64,000 bases of DNA from Marinomonas sp. THO17 (GTDB lineage: Bacteria > Pseudomonadota > Gammaproteobacteria > Pseudomonadales > Marinomonadaceae), in contig NZ_AP031575.1 of assembly GCF_040436405.1 (NCBI RefSeq), positions 3,089,501-3,153,500 on the forward strand. The letters are read 5' to 3'. Below, in pieces: positions 17,436 to 28,216 of this stretch. The position numbers and the translations under genes were made by a program. Within the stretch, counting starts at the first letter, position 1, and the number at the start of each line of letters is the position of its first letter. The notes below the pieces were generated by a model. It was not told where the DNA came from, made no database searches, and worked only from the letters and a program-made list of their open reading frames with translations.

Positions 17436-18812
17436 ATGAAAACACGCATTGAAAAAGACAGTATGGGTGAACTGGAAGTCCCTGAAAATGCCCTTTATGG
17501 TGCTCAAACCCAACGCGCCATTAATAATTTTCCGATCAGTGATGAAAGCCTGCCAGAGGCCTTTATTCGTTCCCTGATCTTGATCAAAGCGGCGGCCGCA
17601 CAGGCTAATGAAGCGCTGCAATGCATTACACCAAAGCAAGCACAAGCGATTCAAAATGCTTGTAATGAGTTGTTGGATACAGACGATCTAATGCAGCATT
17701 TCCCGGTGGACGTATATCAAACTGGCTCTGGCACCAGTTCCAATATGAATGCCAACGAAGTCATTGCCACCTTAGCCAGTCAATACAATGGCGAGACCAT
17801 CAACCCTAATGACCATGTGAATTTTGGTCAAAGCAGTAATGACGTGATTCCCAGTGCCATTCATGTGAGCGCCACGTTGGAATTGGCTGGTCACTTATTA
17901 CCTGCTTTGCAACATTTGCAAAATACCATTATTGAAAAAGGCAAAAGCCTTGCAGGTTATACCAAAACAGGCCGTACCCATTTGATGGATGCCATGCCAG
18001 TGCGTTTGGATCAGACGTTTAACGCTTGGGCGGCACAGCTACAAGATAACATTGATAATCTTAATCATATCAAGACTAAAACCAGTCAATTGGCACAAGG
18101 TGGCACAGCGGTAGGAACTGGCATTAATGCTCACCCTGAGTTCGCCGAGAGGTTTGCCAACGCCCTGTCTAAGTTGACCAAAGAAACCTTCTCTCCAGGT
18201 CAGGACTTCTTTGCTTTGATTGGCTCTCAAGACACGGCAGTGGCCTTGTCTGGTCAACTAAAAGCGGTGGCGGTGACTTATATGAAGATCGCCAACGATT
18301 TGCGTTGGATGAATTCAGGTCCCTTAGCGGGGTTGGGGGAAATCACTTTAGAGGCCTTGCAACCGGGCTCGTCCATCATGCCGGGTAAAGTCAACCCTGT
18401 GATTCCCGAAGCCGCGGCTATGGTCGCAGCGCAAGTAATAGGTAATGATGCGGCCATCACCATAGGTGGGCAGTCGGGCAATTTTGAGTTGAACGTGATG
18501 TTGCCAATGATTGCCAAAAATCTCTTAAACAGCATTAAGTTGTTGGCCAACAGTGGACAATTATTGGCGGACAATGCCATTGCGACGCTGACGGTTAATG
18601 AAGAAAAATTGAATCAAGCCCTGCATCGCAATCCAATATTAGTCACCGCCTTGAACCCCATTATTGGTTACGCAAAAGCGGCTGAGATTGCGAAAAAAGC
18701 CTATCGAGAAGGGCGACCTGTGATCGATGTGGCGGATGAAGATACGGATCTAACGCGAGAAGAGTTAACCACCTTGTTGGATCCTGCCAAATTGACCCAC
18801 GGCGGTCTGTAA
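17436..18812 (+). CDS. fumC: Class II fumarase, iron-independent
   Basis: 458 residues, the usual fumarase C length. The three conserved blocks are visible: TGSGTSSNMNANEV, TGRTHLMDAMPVRL and the signature GSSIMPGKVNP. It interconverts fumarate and malate without an iron-sulfur cluster. Its place behind a Fur-box promoter and fagA implies it replaces Fe-S fumarase when iron is scarce. A strong terminator follows. Confidence 0.96.
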   Translation: MKTRIEKDSMGELEVPENALYGAQTQRAINNFPISDESLPEAFIRSLILIKAAAAQANEALQCITPKQAQAIQNACNELLDTDDLMQHFPVDVYQTGSGTSSNMNANEVIATLASQYNGETINPNDHVNFGQSSNDVIPSAIHVSATLELAGHLLPALQHLQNTIIEKGKSLAGYTKTGRTHLMDAMPVRLDQTFNAWAAQLQDNIDNLNHIKTKTSQLAQGGTAVGTGINAHPEFAERFANALSKLTKETFSPGQDFFALIGSQDTAVALSGQLKAVAVTYMKIANDLRWMNSGPLAGLGEITLEALQPGSSIMPGKVNPVIPEAAAMVAAQVIGNDAAITIGGQSGNFELNVMLPMIAKNLLNSIKLLANSGQLLADNAIATLTVNEEKLNQALHRNPILVTALNPIIGYAKAAEIAKKAYREGRPVIDVADEDTDLTREELTTLLDPAKLTHGGL

Positions 18813-18874
18813 GTTTATCAATAGGCTCGATAGGTTATCCCTTGCCTATCCATTCACTCGCTATTGATGAAATC

Positions 18875-18903
18875 AAGCCAGCACATTTTGCTGGCTTTTT
18901 CTT
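18875..18903 (+). terminator. Intrinsic terminator of fumC
   Basis: Perfect 9-bp arms aagccagca / tgctggctt, 5-nt loop, then TTTTT and further T residues. Confidence 0.92.
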
Positions 18904-18920
18904 TTGTGTTTGAGTTGCTG

Positions 18921-19379
18921 TTATGACAGAGTTTTGCTCATAAATACGCTATAAGGGTCGGGTTGATAATCGGCAAACGGGCCACATTCAGCAAAGCCAT
19001 GTTTTTTGTACAAGGCTCTTGCTGGGGCGAAAAAGTCTTGTGTTCCCGTTTCTAAACTGATTTTAGTCAGACCTTGCTGCTTGGCGTCGCCTAAAATGTA
19101 TTGTAGCAAGGTGGAAGCGACACCTTTATTTCGAGCGGCATTGGTAGTGCGCATGGATTTGATCTCGCCTTCCTCGCTATTGTGTGTTTTTAGAGCACCG
19201 CAGCCGAGTAGCTGGTCATTTTGCCAAACTGTCCAAAGGCGAATGTCAGCTTGCTTTAATGCAGATAAATCCAGCGCGTGAACGCTTTTTGCTGGAGAAG
19301 CATCATACATGTCGTCCAAATGTTCTTGTAATAACCTCTTGATTTCCGCTCCGTTTAAATCGTCTAATCGAATGTCCAT
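18921..19379 (-). CDS. GNAT-family N-acetyltransferase
   Basis: 152 residues from the ATG at 19379 (MDIRLDDLNGAEIKRLL). A longer open frame upstream lacks family-like sequence and runs into the divergent promoter region. The acetyl-CoA-binding motif reads RNKGVASTLLQYILGDAKQQG, and the family strand TKISLETGTQDFFAPARALYKKHGF follows. Substrate unknown. Confidence 0.85.
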   Translation of the reverse strand: MDIRLDDLNGAEIKRLLQEHLDDMYDASPAKSVHALDLSALKQADIRLWTVWQNDQLLGCGALKTHNSEEGEIKSMRTTNAARNKGVASTLLQYILGDAKQQGLTKISLETGTQDFFAPARALYKKHGFAECGPFADYQPDPYSVFMSKTLS

Positions 19380-19509
19380 ATTAAAGCCCTTAATAAAAAA
19401 TAAAACTTTGGGTAAAAGGTATGGGTAACAAAGCAAATTTTGTACCTTTCCATCCTTTTGGTAAAGACGCAATGACCTTGATAAAGAAGAAATAACGGAA
19501 AAGGGGACA

Positions 19510-19953
19510 ATGCTTGTGTTGGTTGAACTACGGCTGGTGACGATGGAAGACGCTGATCTGTTATTGGAATGGCGCAATGACGCCGTCACTCGAAAAGCCT
19601 CCTTGTCGTCTGAGAAAGTCACCCAAGAAGGTCATCTCGCTTGGTTACAGGCATCATTAGGCAACAAGGATCGTCGTTTGTGGATGGCGCAAGTGGCAGG
19701 CAAGAGGATTGGCAGTGGCCGAGCAGATCGTCAACAGGAAGGCTGGCTGTTGTCTTGGACGATCGCGCCTGATATGCGAGGAAAAGGATTGGCGTATCCA
19801 ATGCTGCAGGCCATGCTAACTGGCTTAACAGGCCCTTTCTTTGCGCAGATCAAAAATGACAATCTAGCGTCTATTAAGGTGGCCCAGAAGGCGGGCTTTG
19901 TCTGCCAAGAGACAAAAGAGGGCGTCTTGTATTTTGCCCGTGGAGCGAGCTGA
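19510..19953 (+). CDS. GNAT-family N-acetyltransferase, RimJ/RimL or PseH-like
   Basis: 147 residues. LRLVTMEDADLLLEWRNDAVTRKASL near the N-terminus is typical of the RimJ/PseH-like branch, and the acetyl-CoA loop is MRGKGLAYPML. LASIKVAQKAGFV supplies the terminal motif. It is divergent from the previous GNAT and nearly abuts the convergent DUF3820 gene. Substrate unknown. Confidence 0.82.
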   Translation: MLVLVELRLVTMEDADLLLEWRNDAVTRKASLSSEKVTQEGHLAWLQASLGNKDRRLWMAQVAGKRIGSGRADRQQEGWLLSWTIAPDMRGKGLAYPMLQAMLTGLTGPFFAQIKNDNLASIKVAQKAGFVCQETKEGVLYFARGAS

Positions 19954-19954
19954 T

Positions 19955-20218
19955 TTACTCGTCGAATCGAATGCGTACTTTGGGCTCATCGGTTTTGTTT
20001 GATTCAGGTAAGCGTAATGGGTCGACCAACTTTTCCAAACCGTTGATTTTGATTTCCAAACAAAGCTGCAACCAAGTTCCCAGATTACCATTTGGCCAGC
20101 CTTCATGGGCAAACCATAATAAATAGGCTTCGGGTAGATCGATCAAGATACGTCCCTGATATTTACCAAATGGCATGGTTTGGCGTGCGACCTGAATTAA
20201 ATCTTCTTGAGCAAACAT
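19955..20218 (-). CDS. DUF3820 family protein
   Basis: 87 residues. The core MPFGKYQGRILIDLPEAYLLWFAHEG is the diagnostic part of this small conserved gammaproteobacterial family, annotated in some genomes as a quorum-sensing-regulated factor. There is no signal peptide. It sits 28 bp upstream of the LysR stop on the same strand. Biochemical role unknown. Confidence 0.78.
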   Translation of the reverse strand: MFAQEDLIQVARQTMPFGKYQGRILIDLPEAYLLWFAHEGWPNGNLGTWLQLCLEIKINGLEKLVDPLRLPESNKTDEPKVRIRFDE

Positions 20219-20246
20219 GATTATGTCCTAATGGAGAGAGGGCTAT

Positions 20247-21152
20247 TTAACCACAGTCACGATAGCGATGAAATGGGGCATTATCTTGAAAGCAGGCGAT
20301 TAAATAATCGCAAATAGCACTGAGTTTAGGAGAAGGGTGTTGTGCTTTTGGGTACACCAGCCAGACCCCACTGTAAGGATATTGATATTGTGGCAAGAGG
20401 GACACCAAACGGCCAGCGGCTATTTCGTCCTTGACATAATAATCTGGCAATTGCGCAATGCCTAAGCCTTTTTTCACGGCATCTAATAGGGCCGGGCCAG
20501 AATTACTGCGCCACTGGTTGCTGACACGTACTTCCTTGCGATGACCTTCTTGTTGAAATAGCCAATGACTTTTTGATCCTAATAAACATTTGTGTTTGTT
20601 CAGTTCCGCCAAAGTATGTGGCACGCCAAATTGATCTACGTATTCTCTGGAGGCGCATAGAAACTCCTCACGGTCACACAAGCGTCGCGACAGTAAACTG
20701 GAATCCTTCATAGCGCCCATACGAATGGCCAAATCGTAATCTTCTTCCACTAAATCCACCGCCCTGTTGGTGAGGTGCAAGTCCAGCTCGATTTTGGGGT
20801 TTTGCTTGAGAAAGTCGTTCATTAAAGGAGCAATGTAACGTTCGCCAAAGGTGGTGGCACAAGTCATTTTAAAGCTGCCGATGGGGGCTTGATTTAATGA
20901 GGATACCACTTCTTCTGCGCTGCTCAGGGCGGCAGGCAAATTACGACAATGTTGGTAATAGAGTTCTCCTGCTTCGCTCAAATTGATGCGTCGTGTGGTG
21001 CGATGCAAAAGCGTGCTGCCTAAGGTGTTTTCAAGTTGCGCCACCAAACGACTGATGTGTGAGGCGGACACATTGAGTTGGCTGGCGGCGGCGGAAAAAC
21101 TGCCTTGTCGAACCACTTCCACAAAGGCTTCCATGGCTTCCCAATTCTTCAT
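20247..21152 (-). CDS. LysR-family regulator divergent from frmA
   Basis: 301 residues. N-terminal helix-turn-helix MEAFVEVVRQGSFSAAASQLNVSASHISRLVAQLENTLGSTLLHRTTR, then a substrate-binding domain. It is transcribed away from frmA with 186 bp between the start codons, the usual layout for a LysR activator of its neighbour. Control of formaldehyde detoxification is inferred from this arrangement alone. Confidence 0.92.
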   Translation of the reverse strand: MKNWEAMEAFVEVVRQGSFSAAASQLNVSASHISRLVAQLENTLGSTLLHRTTRRINLSEAGELYYQHCRNLPAALSSAEEVVSSLNQAPIGSFKMTCATTFGERYIAPLMNDFLKQNPKIELDLHLTNRAVDLVEEDYDLAIRMGAMKDSSLLSRRLCDREEFLCASREYVDQFGVPHTLAELNKHKCLLGSKSHWLFQQEGHRKEVRVSNQWRSNSGPALLDAVKKGLGIAQLPDYYVKDEIAAGRLVSLLPQYQYPYSGVWLVYPKAQHPSPKLSAICDYLIACFQDNAPFHRYRDCG

Positions 21153-21305
21153 AATGCTTACCTTAATGGATCGGAATAAAGTGTTATATTATAACTATAT
21201 TGGGATTTTTTCTAATTATTGTTGCTATATGACAATAATAAATTGCCAATGTGAGCATTATCCTTTTCATGAATTGCCACTACACTGCTGTTACTTGATG
21301 AATAA

Positions 21306-22454
<1,149 letters not shown>

Positions 22455-22526
22455 GTATGGACGGATACCTTATTGCCATAATACATGCCGCCTAACTTGG
22501 GTGGTGTGTGTTCTCAGGAGAAAAAC

Positions 22527-23360
22527 ATGGAACTTATATCCAGCACCAAAAGCTTCGGCGGTTGGTTAAAGCGTTACCAGCATGAAAGTTTGTCCGTAAA
22601 AGGCGATATGACCTTTGCGATTTATCTGCCACCTCAAGCAGAAACTCAGCCTGTTCCAGTCTTGTATTGGTTATCGGGGTTAACCTGTAACGACGAAAAC
22701 TTCACGCAAAAAGCCGGCGCATTTCGTAAAGCGGCGGAATTGGGTTTGGCCATTGTTTGCCCAGACACCAGCCCGCGTGGTACGGATTACCCAGGTGAAC
22801 ATGATAGCTATGATTTTGGCTCAGCCGCAGGCTTTTATCTTAATGCAAGCGTTGCGCCGTATGCTCATACTTATCATATGTATGACTATGTGGTGCAAGA
22901 ACTGCCACATGTGATTGAAGCGAATTTTCCTGTCACTAATGAACGCTCCATTTCTGGTCATTCCATGGGGGGACATGGTGCTTTAATTTGTGCCTTAAAG
23001 AACCCCGGACATTATCAGTCAGTGTCTGCGTTTGCCCCTATTGCTAACCCAACGGATTGTCCTTGGGGTGAAAAGGCCTTTACTGGCTATTTGGGAGAAG
23101 ATAAGAGCACTTGGCAAGAATGGGACGCCAGTTTATTGATCGCCAATGCCAAAGAGCGCTTGCCTTTGTTGGTGGATCAAGGGGAAGCGGATAACTTCCT
23201 TGAAGAACAGCTCAAGCCAGAAGCCTTGGAAGCGGCTTGTGAAGCGGTGGGACATCCACTGACACTGCGTCGTCAGCCGGGTTATGATCACAGCTATTAT
23301 TTTATCGCCAGCTTTATCGACGAGCATTTAGAACATCATGCTAAAGCATTAGGGCTTTAG
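22527..23360 (+). CDS. frmB: S-formylglutathione hydrolase
   Basis: 277 residues from the ATG at 22527, seven bases after AGGAG; upstream in-frame codons are not conserved-looking. The esterase D fold is clear: SGLTCNDENFTQKAGAFRKAAELG, nucleophile Ser146 in SGHSMGGHGAL, an acid in DQGEADNFL and the catalytic histidine in PGYDHSYYFI. It hydrolyses S-formylglutathione to formate and glutathione. Its last codons lie in a segment that recurs about 2 kb downstream. Confidence 0.96.
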   Translation: MELISSTKSFGGWLKRYQHESLSVKGDMTFAIYLPPQAETQPVPVLYWLSGLTCNDENFTQKAGAFRKAAELGLAIVCPDTSPRGTDYPGEHDSYDFGSAAGFYLNASVAPYAHTYHMYDYVVQELPHVIEANFPVTNERSISGHSMGGHGALICALKNPGHYQSVSAFAPIANPTDCPWGEKAFTGYLGEDKSTWQEWDASLLIANAKERLPLLVDQGEADNFLEEQLKPEALEAACEAVGHPLTLRRQPGYDHSYYFIASFIDEHLEHHAKALGL

Positions 23361-23403
23361 ACTGAGTTTGATTAAGCGGAACCAAGCGAGCTGCGGCTCG
23401 CTT
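23342..23403 (+). repeat. Direct repeat copy 1: frmB 3' end plus terminator
   Basis: taaagcattagggcttta (18 bp, the last frmB codons and stop) and the terminator stem recur at exactly the same spacing at 25322-25383, offset 1980 bp. The 24 bp between these two blocks have diverged to about 13 identities. Confidence 0.88.
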
Positions 23404-23408
23404 TTTTG
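23384..23408 (+). terminator. Intrinsic terminator of frmAB
   Basis: Arms aagcgagc / gctcgctt, 8 bp, 4-nt loop, then TTTTTT. Confidence 0.92.
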
Positions 23409-23730
23409 TTTCTTCATTGGTGATGCTTGCCCCTACCCTAGATCTTTTTTTTCTTCTTTGGAAAGCTGAATACAATAAAAACTGTATTTCCTTGCTGCTT
23501 ATTTTAATTGGCTAGTTGCAAGGGTAAAAAATTGTTTTATGCGTTTTTATGGTCTACTTTTTTTCTGGCAATGTCTGTGAACAGATGAGGACAGAAGCGA
23601 GATTTTTTGTTCTCTACTCACACATTGCTTTGCCATCATAAGAATAGGGATAGTTTCATGATGTGCTTTGTCAGGCGCTTTTCATCCTATCTTTATTCGA
23701 ATATCACATTATTAAAGTAAGGATGAAAGG
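23409..23730. other. Intergenic region, no gene seen
   Basis: AT-rich sequence between the frmB terminator and the beta-propeller gene. It ends in aaggatgaaagg, a good ribosome site for the gene at 23731. I see no clear promoter, no structured RNA and no ORF of merit. Confidence 0.6.
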
Positions 23731-25281
23731 ATGACTTTACGACACTCAAAGAGACGCTTTAATACCCTCATAGCACTGACTATTTTTCTTATTACAACCT
23801 CGCTTTACGCCAAAAATATAGATTTAAGTGGCCAAATCGCCATTGACGGTGTATCAGGGGCGGCAGAGATTTATGACAAAGTCGGTATTCTTGGTGAGCA
23901 GGTGATCTTCAAAAAAGAAGGGGTGTGGCAACTGGGGCCAAAACTGCCTGTACAAGGGAGCAGTCGTCCAAATCGACATGTCAGTGTGAGTAAAAGATTT
24001 ATCGCTGTTGGTTCGTATTCAGAAAACAAAGTATGGGTATTTAAGCGATCAGACGATGATTGGTTGTTAATGACAACATTAACTGTACCGTCAGGCTATT
24101 TGCCAGGCAATTATGGTGGCAGTGTTTATATTGATGATCATCTTCTTGCGGTAGCAGACACCTCAGGTCAACAGGTGTTTCTTTATAAACGAAGTTATGA
24201 CCATTGGGAGTATGAAAGGCAACTGGATGCGTCGGATTTGCCGCGGGGCTTCTACCAATCTTTTGGTGTGACCATGAAAAAGGTTAAGAATGAGCTTTAT
24301 ATCAGTGATTCTAGTGCGGATAGATTGTTCATTTATAAGAACATAAAAGATCAATGGAAACGTACGCAAGTCATTGAAGCGCCTATCGAATTGCCGAATG
24401 TGGATAATCAAAAATTTTCTTATGCTTTTGATGTGGATCGACATACCTTGGCGGTCAGCGCTTATGTGTATGGTCAAGGTTATATACAGATGTATACGCG
24501 TAAGCATTCCAACCAGCCTTGGGTGATTGGGCAGAGGATTCTGCAAACCGATATTGATGACCAAAGTGGTTATTTTGGCCATGATGTTGAATTGGATGGT
24601 TCCGTACTGTTGGTGGGCGATGACTACTTGAAAAAAATCTATCGGTTTGATGAACAAGAAGATCAGTGGCAACTTACTGAAACGCTTTTAGGGGATCAAT
24701 CTAATACTCATTTTGGTTACTCGTTTGGTTATGATAACGGCACCTTACTGGTGGGGGCAAAACAGTCATTTCTGTATACTCGCCCTTTTGAAACGGTAAC
24801 CTTGTTCGGTCGTGTATTAACGGATAATCAAGTACCGGTAAAAAATGCTCAAGTTCAAGGCTATTTAAATCATGCCTTAACCGATCAAAATGGCGACTAC
24901 GAGTTGACCGTACAACGTGGTTGGTCGGGCGGTTTGCAAGCCACGCCGACTATTACTATGGAACAAGAGGTGGCTTCTCAAATAGCAATTCTGGACAGAG
25001 TGACTCGTGACACGCAGCTCAATGATCTTGTGTTTACCTCTCCTTACCTGATTCAGCAATTTATTGGTTTATTGGGAGCTTGTATTGACCCAAATATGAC
25101 TTTTGATGGGTTTCCAGATGACGCTGTGGAATTGGAAGGAAGAGCGGTAGTGAGTTTGACGATACTTTATGGATGGAGTGGCACGTTAACACCAGTTTCA
25201 GACTTGTGTACTTTCAGCCCAACTTCTATTGCGGTTGATTTTATAGATGCTGACAGTTTTTTTATGTTTAACACAGAGTGA
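23731..25281 (+). CDS. Exported beta-propeller-like (FG-GAP-type) protein with a carboxypeptidase-regulatory-like domain
   Basis: 516 residues with a signal peptide (hydrophobic TLIALTIFLITTSLYA). From about residue 60 to 350 it shows repeated blade-like units in which a short strand about display or logic of state (VGSYSENKVWVFKRSDDDW, VADTSGQQVFLYKRSYDHW, ISDSSADRLFIYKNIKDQW, VGDDYLKKIYRFDEQEDQW) recurs every 45-60 residues. Residues about 357-395 (VTLFGRVLTDNQVPVKNAQVQGYL, then TDQNGDYELTV) look like a carboxypeptidase-regulatory-like Ig fold. The rest is unrecognised. No partner gene is nearby; it lies alone between two copies of the frmB terminator segment. Function unknown. Confidence 0.85.
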   Translation: MTLRHSKRRFNTLIALTIFLITTSLYAKNIDLSGQIAIDGVSGAAEIYDKVGILGEQVIFKKEGVWQLGPKLPVQGSSRPNRHVSVSKRFIAVGSYSENKVWVFKRSDDDWLLMTTLTVPSGYLPGNYGGSVYIDDHLLAVADTSGQQVFLYKRSYDHWEYERQLDASDLPRGFYQSFGVTMKKVKNELYISDSSADRLFIYKNIKDQWKRTQVIEAPIELPNVDNQKFSYAFDVDRHTLAVSAYVYGQGYIQMYTRKHSNQPWVIGQRILQTDIDDQSGYFGHDVELDGSVLLVGDDYLKKIYRFDEQEDQWQLTETLLGDQSNTHFGYSFGYDNGTLLVGAKQSFLYTRPFETVTLFGRVLTDNQVPVKNAQVQGYLNHALTDQNGDYELTVQRGWSGGLQATPTITMEQEVASQIAILDRVTRDTQLNDLVFTSPYLIQQFIGLLGACIDPNMTFDGFPDDAVELEGRAVVSLTILYGWSGTLTPVSDLCTFSPTSIAVDFIDADSFFMFNTE

Positions 25282-25321
25282 AAAATAACACGCTTATTGC
25301 CATCTTTTCTGATGCTTACAG

Positions 25322-25383
25322 TAAAGCATTAGGGCTTTATGCAGGGTTCGATACATCTGAGCAAAGCGAGCTGAGGCTCGCTT
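25322..25383 (+). repeat. Direct repeat copy 2: frmB 3'-end-like segment plus terminator
   Basis: Carries the same 18-bp block as the frmB end at 25322-25339 and the same terminator stem at 25364-25383, but no coding function here. See copy 1 at 23342. Confidence 0.88.
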
Positions 25384-25387
25384 TTTC
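25364..25387 (+). terminator. Intrinsic terminator after the beta-propeller gene
   Basis: Arms aagcgagc / gctcgctt with loop tgag, then TTTTT. It differs from the frmB terminator only in the loop, so it is a duplicated copy. Confidence 0.9.
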
Positions 25388-25448
25388 TTATTTTATTGCT
25401 TCTTACTTTCCTTAAGTCGGTTTATAGGATGGTTAAGGTAACGGCGTT

Positions 25449-26333
25449 TTATGGATTGTGTGATATTTCCCGAATAGCTTGTTTAACATCATCAACATGG
25501 GTCAGGTTGATGATGTGGCCGGCCCCTGCGAGCCACTTAACTTGCACTTTACTGTTTTTAAACAAGGAGGTGGCCAGGGAAGCATTATTCGGTCGGACAA
25601 GTTCATCGTCGGTTCCTTGTATCACTTGAATTGGCTGGGTAATGGCGGAGAATTTTTCTCTCGCGTTTGCAAGCCCCGGTGACAAAGCAAGTACTTCGTC
25701 GTTTGAGTGTTTCCATATATCGGGAATGATCGCCTCTGGAACCCAGTCAAGGACGTGGTTATACCATCGAGCGGCGGCTAATTTGGCGTCAAGGTCGCCA
25801 GCTAGGATGACGACGCCTTTTATGTATTGGGGGTAATCTGCGGCGAGTAGCGGCACCAAAGATCCTCCTAATGAGTGCCCGACAAGTGTGTATTTTTGTC
25901 TGTCATTACTTTCCCAAATGGATTTCAGCATAGGGCCTAACAGTTGTGATTGGGTCTCTAACGATAAGGGAAAAGCGTCGCCGGGGTAAGAGGATTCCCC
26001 CCAGCCTGGACGATCTAAAGAAATGAGACGAAACTCTTGTTCAAATGGTTGTTCGAGGTAGTATTTCGAAAAGCTAGACCAACTGCCCGGTGTACCGTGC
26101 ACAAATACGACGGTTTGCCTTGGGCGGATGCTGAGATCATTCGTTTTATAATGAAGCTTGTACTGACCAAGATGATGATTGACCTCGATATACGCATCTT
26201 TGGTAAGCCCTGACGTATTTAATACTAGCTTTGTTGTTGTTTGATTCTTACGGATATCTTCTGGGGTAGTGCATGCTGCTAAAGCGAGGGAGCAGAGAGT
26301 AACAAGGGGAACCCTGCTGAATAATGGTTTCAT
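25449..26333 (-). CDS. Alpha/beta hydrolase lipoprotein
   Basis: 294 residues. The N-terminus is a lipoprotein signal with lipobox LAAC (Cys near 21). The fold shows the oxyanion loop VFVHGTPGSWSSF, nucleophile elbow LVGHSLGGSLVP, acid in IQGTDDELVRP and catalytic histidine in GAGHIINLTH. An esterase or lipase anchored in the envelope is likely; the substrate is unknown. Its stop lies 62 bp from the duplicated terminator of the convergent gene. Confidence 0.87.
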   Translation of the reverse strand: MKPLFSRVPLVTLCSLALAACTTPEDIRKNQTTTKLVLNTSGLTKDAYIEVNHHLGQYKLHYKTNDLSIRPRQTVVFVHGTPGSWSSFSKYYLEQPFEQEFRLISLDRPGWGESSYPGDAFPLSLETQSQLLGPMLKSIWESNDRQKYTLVGHSLGGSLVPLLAADYPQYIKGVVILAGDLDAKLAAARWYNHVLDWVPEAIIPDIWKHSNDEVLALSPGLANAREKFSAITQPIQVIQGTDDELVRPNNASLATSLFKNSKVQVKWLAGAGHIINLTHVDDVKQAIREISHNP

Positions 26334-26498
26334 ACGTGCTCCGTTTTAGATCAAACATTCTTGGGTATGGATGTTGGACTGCAGAGGGACTCGAAGGTTC
26401 CGTTTGTCATTGTTCCTCGTTATATTAAATCAGAGTTTAATCTATACGATGGGGTTCTCAGAAAAGAGCCTTTCACTATGAATGCTTTATAGGTAGAT

Positions 26499-26545
26499 CA
26501 AGCCATCATAGGCTTCACACCAAGTGCAAAGTCTATGATGGCTTG
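26499..26545 (-). terminator. Long-armed hairpin after the chemoreceptor gene
   Basis: Perfect 13-bp arms caagccatcatag / ctatgatggcttg with a 21-nt loop, 6 bp downstream of the chemoreceptor stop. No T-tract follows, so termination is uncertain; it may be an mRNA 3'-end structure. Confidence 0.5.
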
Positions 26546-26550
26546 TTGTA

Positions 26551-28173
26551 TTAAGAGAAACGGAACTGAGAGATTTTGGTGTTCAACTCGTCTGCCATCT
26601 TGGCGATGGTATCGCTGTTGTCAGTGACTTGCTGAGCATCGCTTAAGACTTTCTCAGAAACGTGTTTTATTTCCATTAGGTTATGGTTGATGTCTTCAGC
26701 CACGCTACCTTGTTGTTCAGCAGCGGAGGCAATATGCTGACTGCGATTAGAGACATCATCAATTTGCGTCTGCATATCGCCTAACTTGGCAACGGCATAT
26801 TGTACTTGTTTGGCACCTTTTTCCGCATCCTGTGTGCTGCTGGCCATCGACTCAGAAGCGGCTGTGGATTGCTGTTGTAGTTTTTCGATAATACTGCGAA
26901 TTTCGACGGTGGATTCTTGGGTGCGATTCGCCAAGGATCTTACTTCGTCAGCGACCACAGCAAACCCTCGTCCTAATTCACCTGCTCGTGCGGCTTCAAT
27001 GGCGGCGTTAAGAGCAAGCAGGTTGGTTTGTTCTGAAATGTCACCAATGACACCCAATACAGAATCTATGTCTTTGGTTTGATTTAGCAGTTCTAAGATG
27101 ACGTGATTGGCGTTTTCAATCTGTCCCGTTAAATGTTGGATATCTGCATTTGTGGTATCCAGTTCTTGACTGCTCTGACGGGTAACTTGTTGAACCGTCT
27201 GAGTCGCATTAGCGGTATCCAAGGCATTTTGAGCGACGTCTTTAATGGAGTAGGACATCTCATTCATCGCGGTCGCCAAAGAATCCACTTTTTCAAACTG
27301 ATTGTTCATTCCTTGTTGGGTGTTTTGTGAGCGCGTACGCATGTTTTCACATACTTCTTTTAGGGCCAAAATAGAGTGTGCGAATTGCGCTAGGGTGGTG
27401 TTTAGAGAATGGGATACCGTATTGGATGCTGTGGTCAGTAAGCCAATTTCATCATTACGTTGCATGTTGAGTGACTGCGTCATGTCGCCATTAGCAATGC
27501 TTTGCAAATGTTGGGTAACCTTACTTAAAGGACGAGTAATATTGCGCACAATACTGATACAAAGAGCCAATACTAAACCGACAAGAATCACTTGAATAAT
27601 AATCGACCTTTGTAGGCTTGACCAAAATCGATTGGCTACTTCTTCATACAGAACGCCACTGCCAATAATCCAACCCCATTGATCAACCCCTTTGACAAAG
27701 GAAATCTTTTCCAATGGTGGGGCTGAATTAGGTGGCTGAAAGTAATAGCTAACAAAACCTTCACCGGCTTTTTTGACTGTAGACACCATCTTTTGCCAAT
27801 GATAAGCGCCGGTAATATCTTGGCTATTGAACATGTTTTTACCATCCAGCTCAGGTTTAATAGGATGCATTAAGATGTTGGCATCCATATCATTTACCCA
27901 AAAATAGCCGTTGCCTTCATAACGTAAACTGGCTAATGCTTTTAACGCTTCTTGCTGCGCCGCAGCTTCACCAATGACGGGAACTTGCTGAGTGTAAAAA
28001 GTGACTAATGAATGCGCGTTTTCAACTTGAGATTTCACCATCTCCTTACGTCCATTCAGTAAGTCTTGATAAAGCTGTTTATAGGCCAAACCTTCAAAAA
28101 TAATCAGAACGAATAGCATGGAAGCTATAATGATCCATAATTTATGGCCAATTTTTATTGAACTAAGAAACAT
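26551..28173 (-). CDS. Methyl-accepting chemotaxis protein with single Cache (sCache_2) sensor
   Basis: 540 residues. First membrane helix about 11-29; periplasmic domain with [28 protein letters not shown] and [13 protein letters not shown], the signature of sCache_2 domains; second helix about 188-208; HAMP; then the signalling domain with the hairpin tip [48 protein letters not shown]. Related sCache_2 receptors sense small organic acids; the ligand here is unknown. Monocistronic. Confidence 0.94.
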   Translation of the reverse strand: MFLSSIKIGHKLWIIIASMLFVLIIFEGLAYKQLYQDLLNGRKEMVKSQVENAHSLVTFYTQQVPVIGEAAAQQEALKALASLRYEGNGYFWVNDMDANILMHPIKPELDGKNMFNSQDITGAYHWQKMVSTVKKAGEGFVSYYFQPPNSAPPLEKISFVKGVDQWGWIIGSGVLYEEVANRFWSSLQRSIIIQVILVGLVLALCISIVRNITRPLSKVTQHLQSIANGDMTQSLNMQRNDEIGLLTTASNTVSHSLNTTLAQFAHSILALKEVCENMRTRSQNTQQGMNNQFEKVDSLATAMNEMSYSIKDVAQNALDTANATQTVQQVTRQSSQELDTTNADIQHLTGQIENANHVILELLNQTKDIDSVLGVIGDISEQTNLLALNAAIEAARAGELGRGFAVVADEVRSLANRTQESTVEIRSIIEKLQQQSTAASESMASSTQDAEKGAKQVQYAVAKLGDMQTQIDDVSNRSQHIASAAEQQGSVAEDINHNLMEIKHVSEKVLSDAQQVTDNSDTIAKMADELNTKISQFRFS

Positions 28174-28216
28174 TGATACCTTCCTGTTATTTCAATTACT
28201 TGCATTTAAGCCAGAC

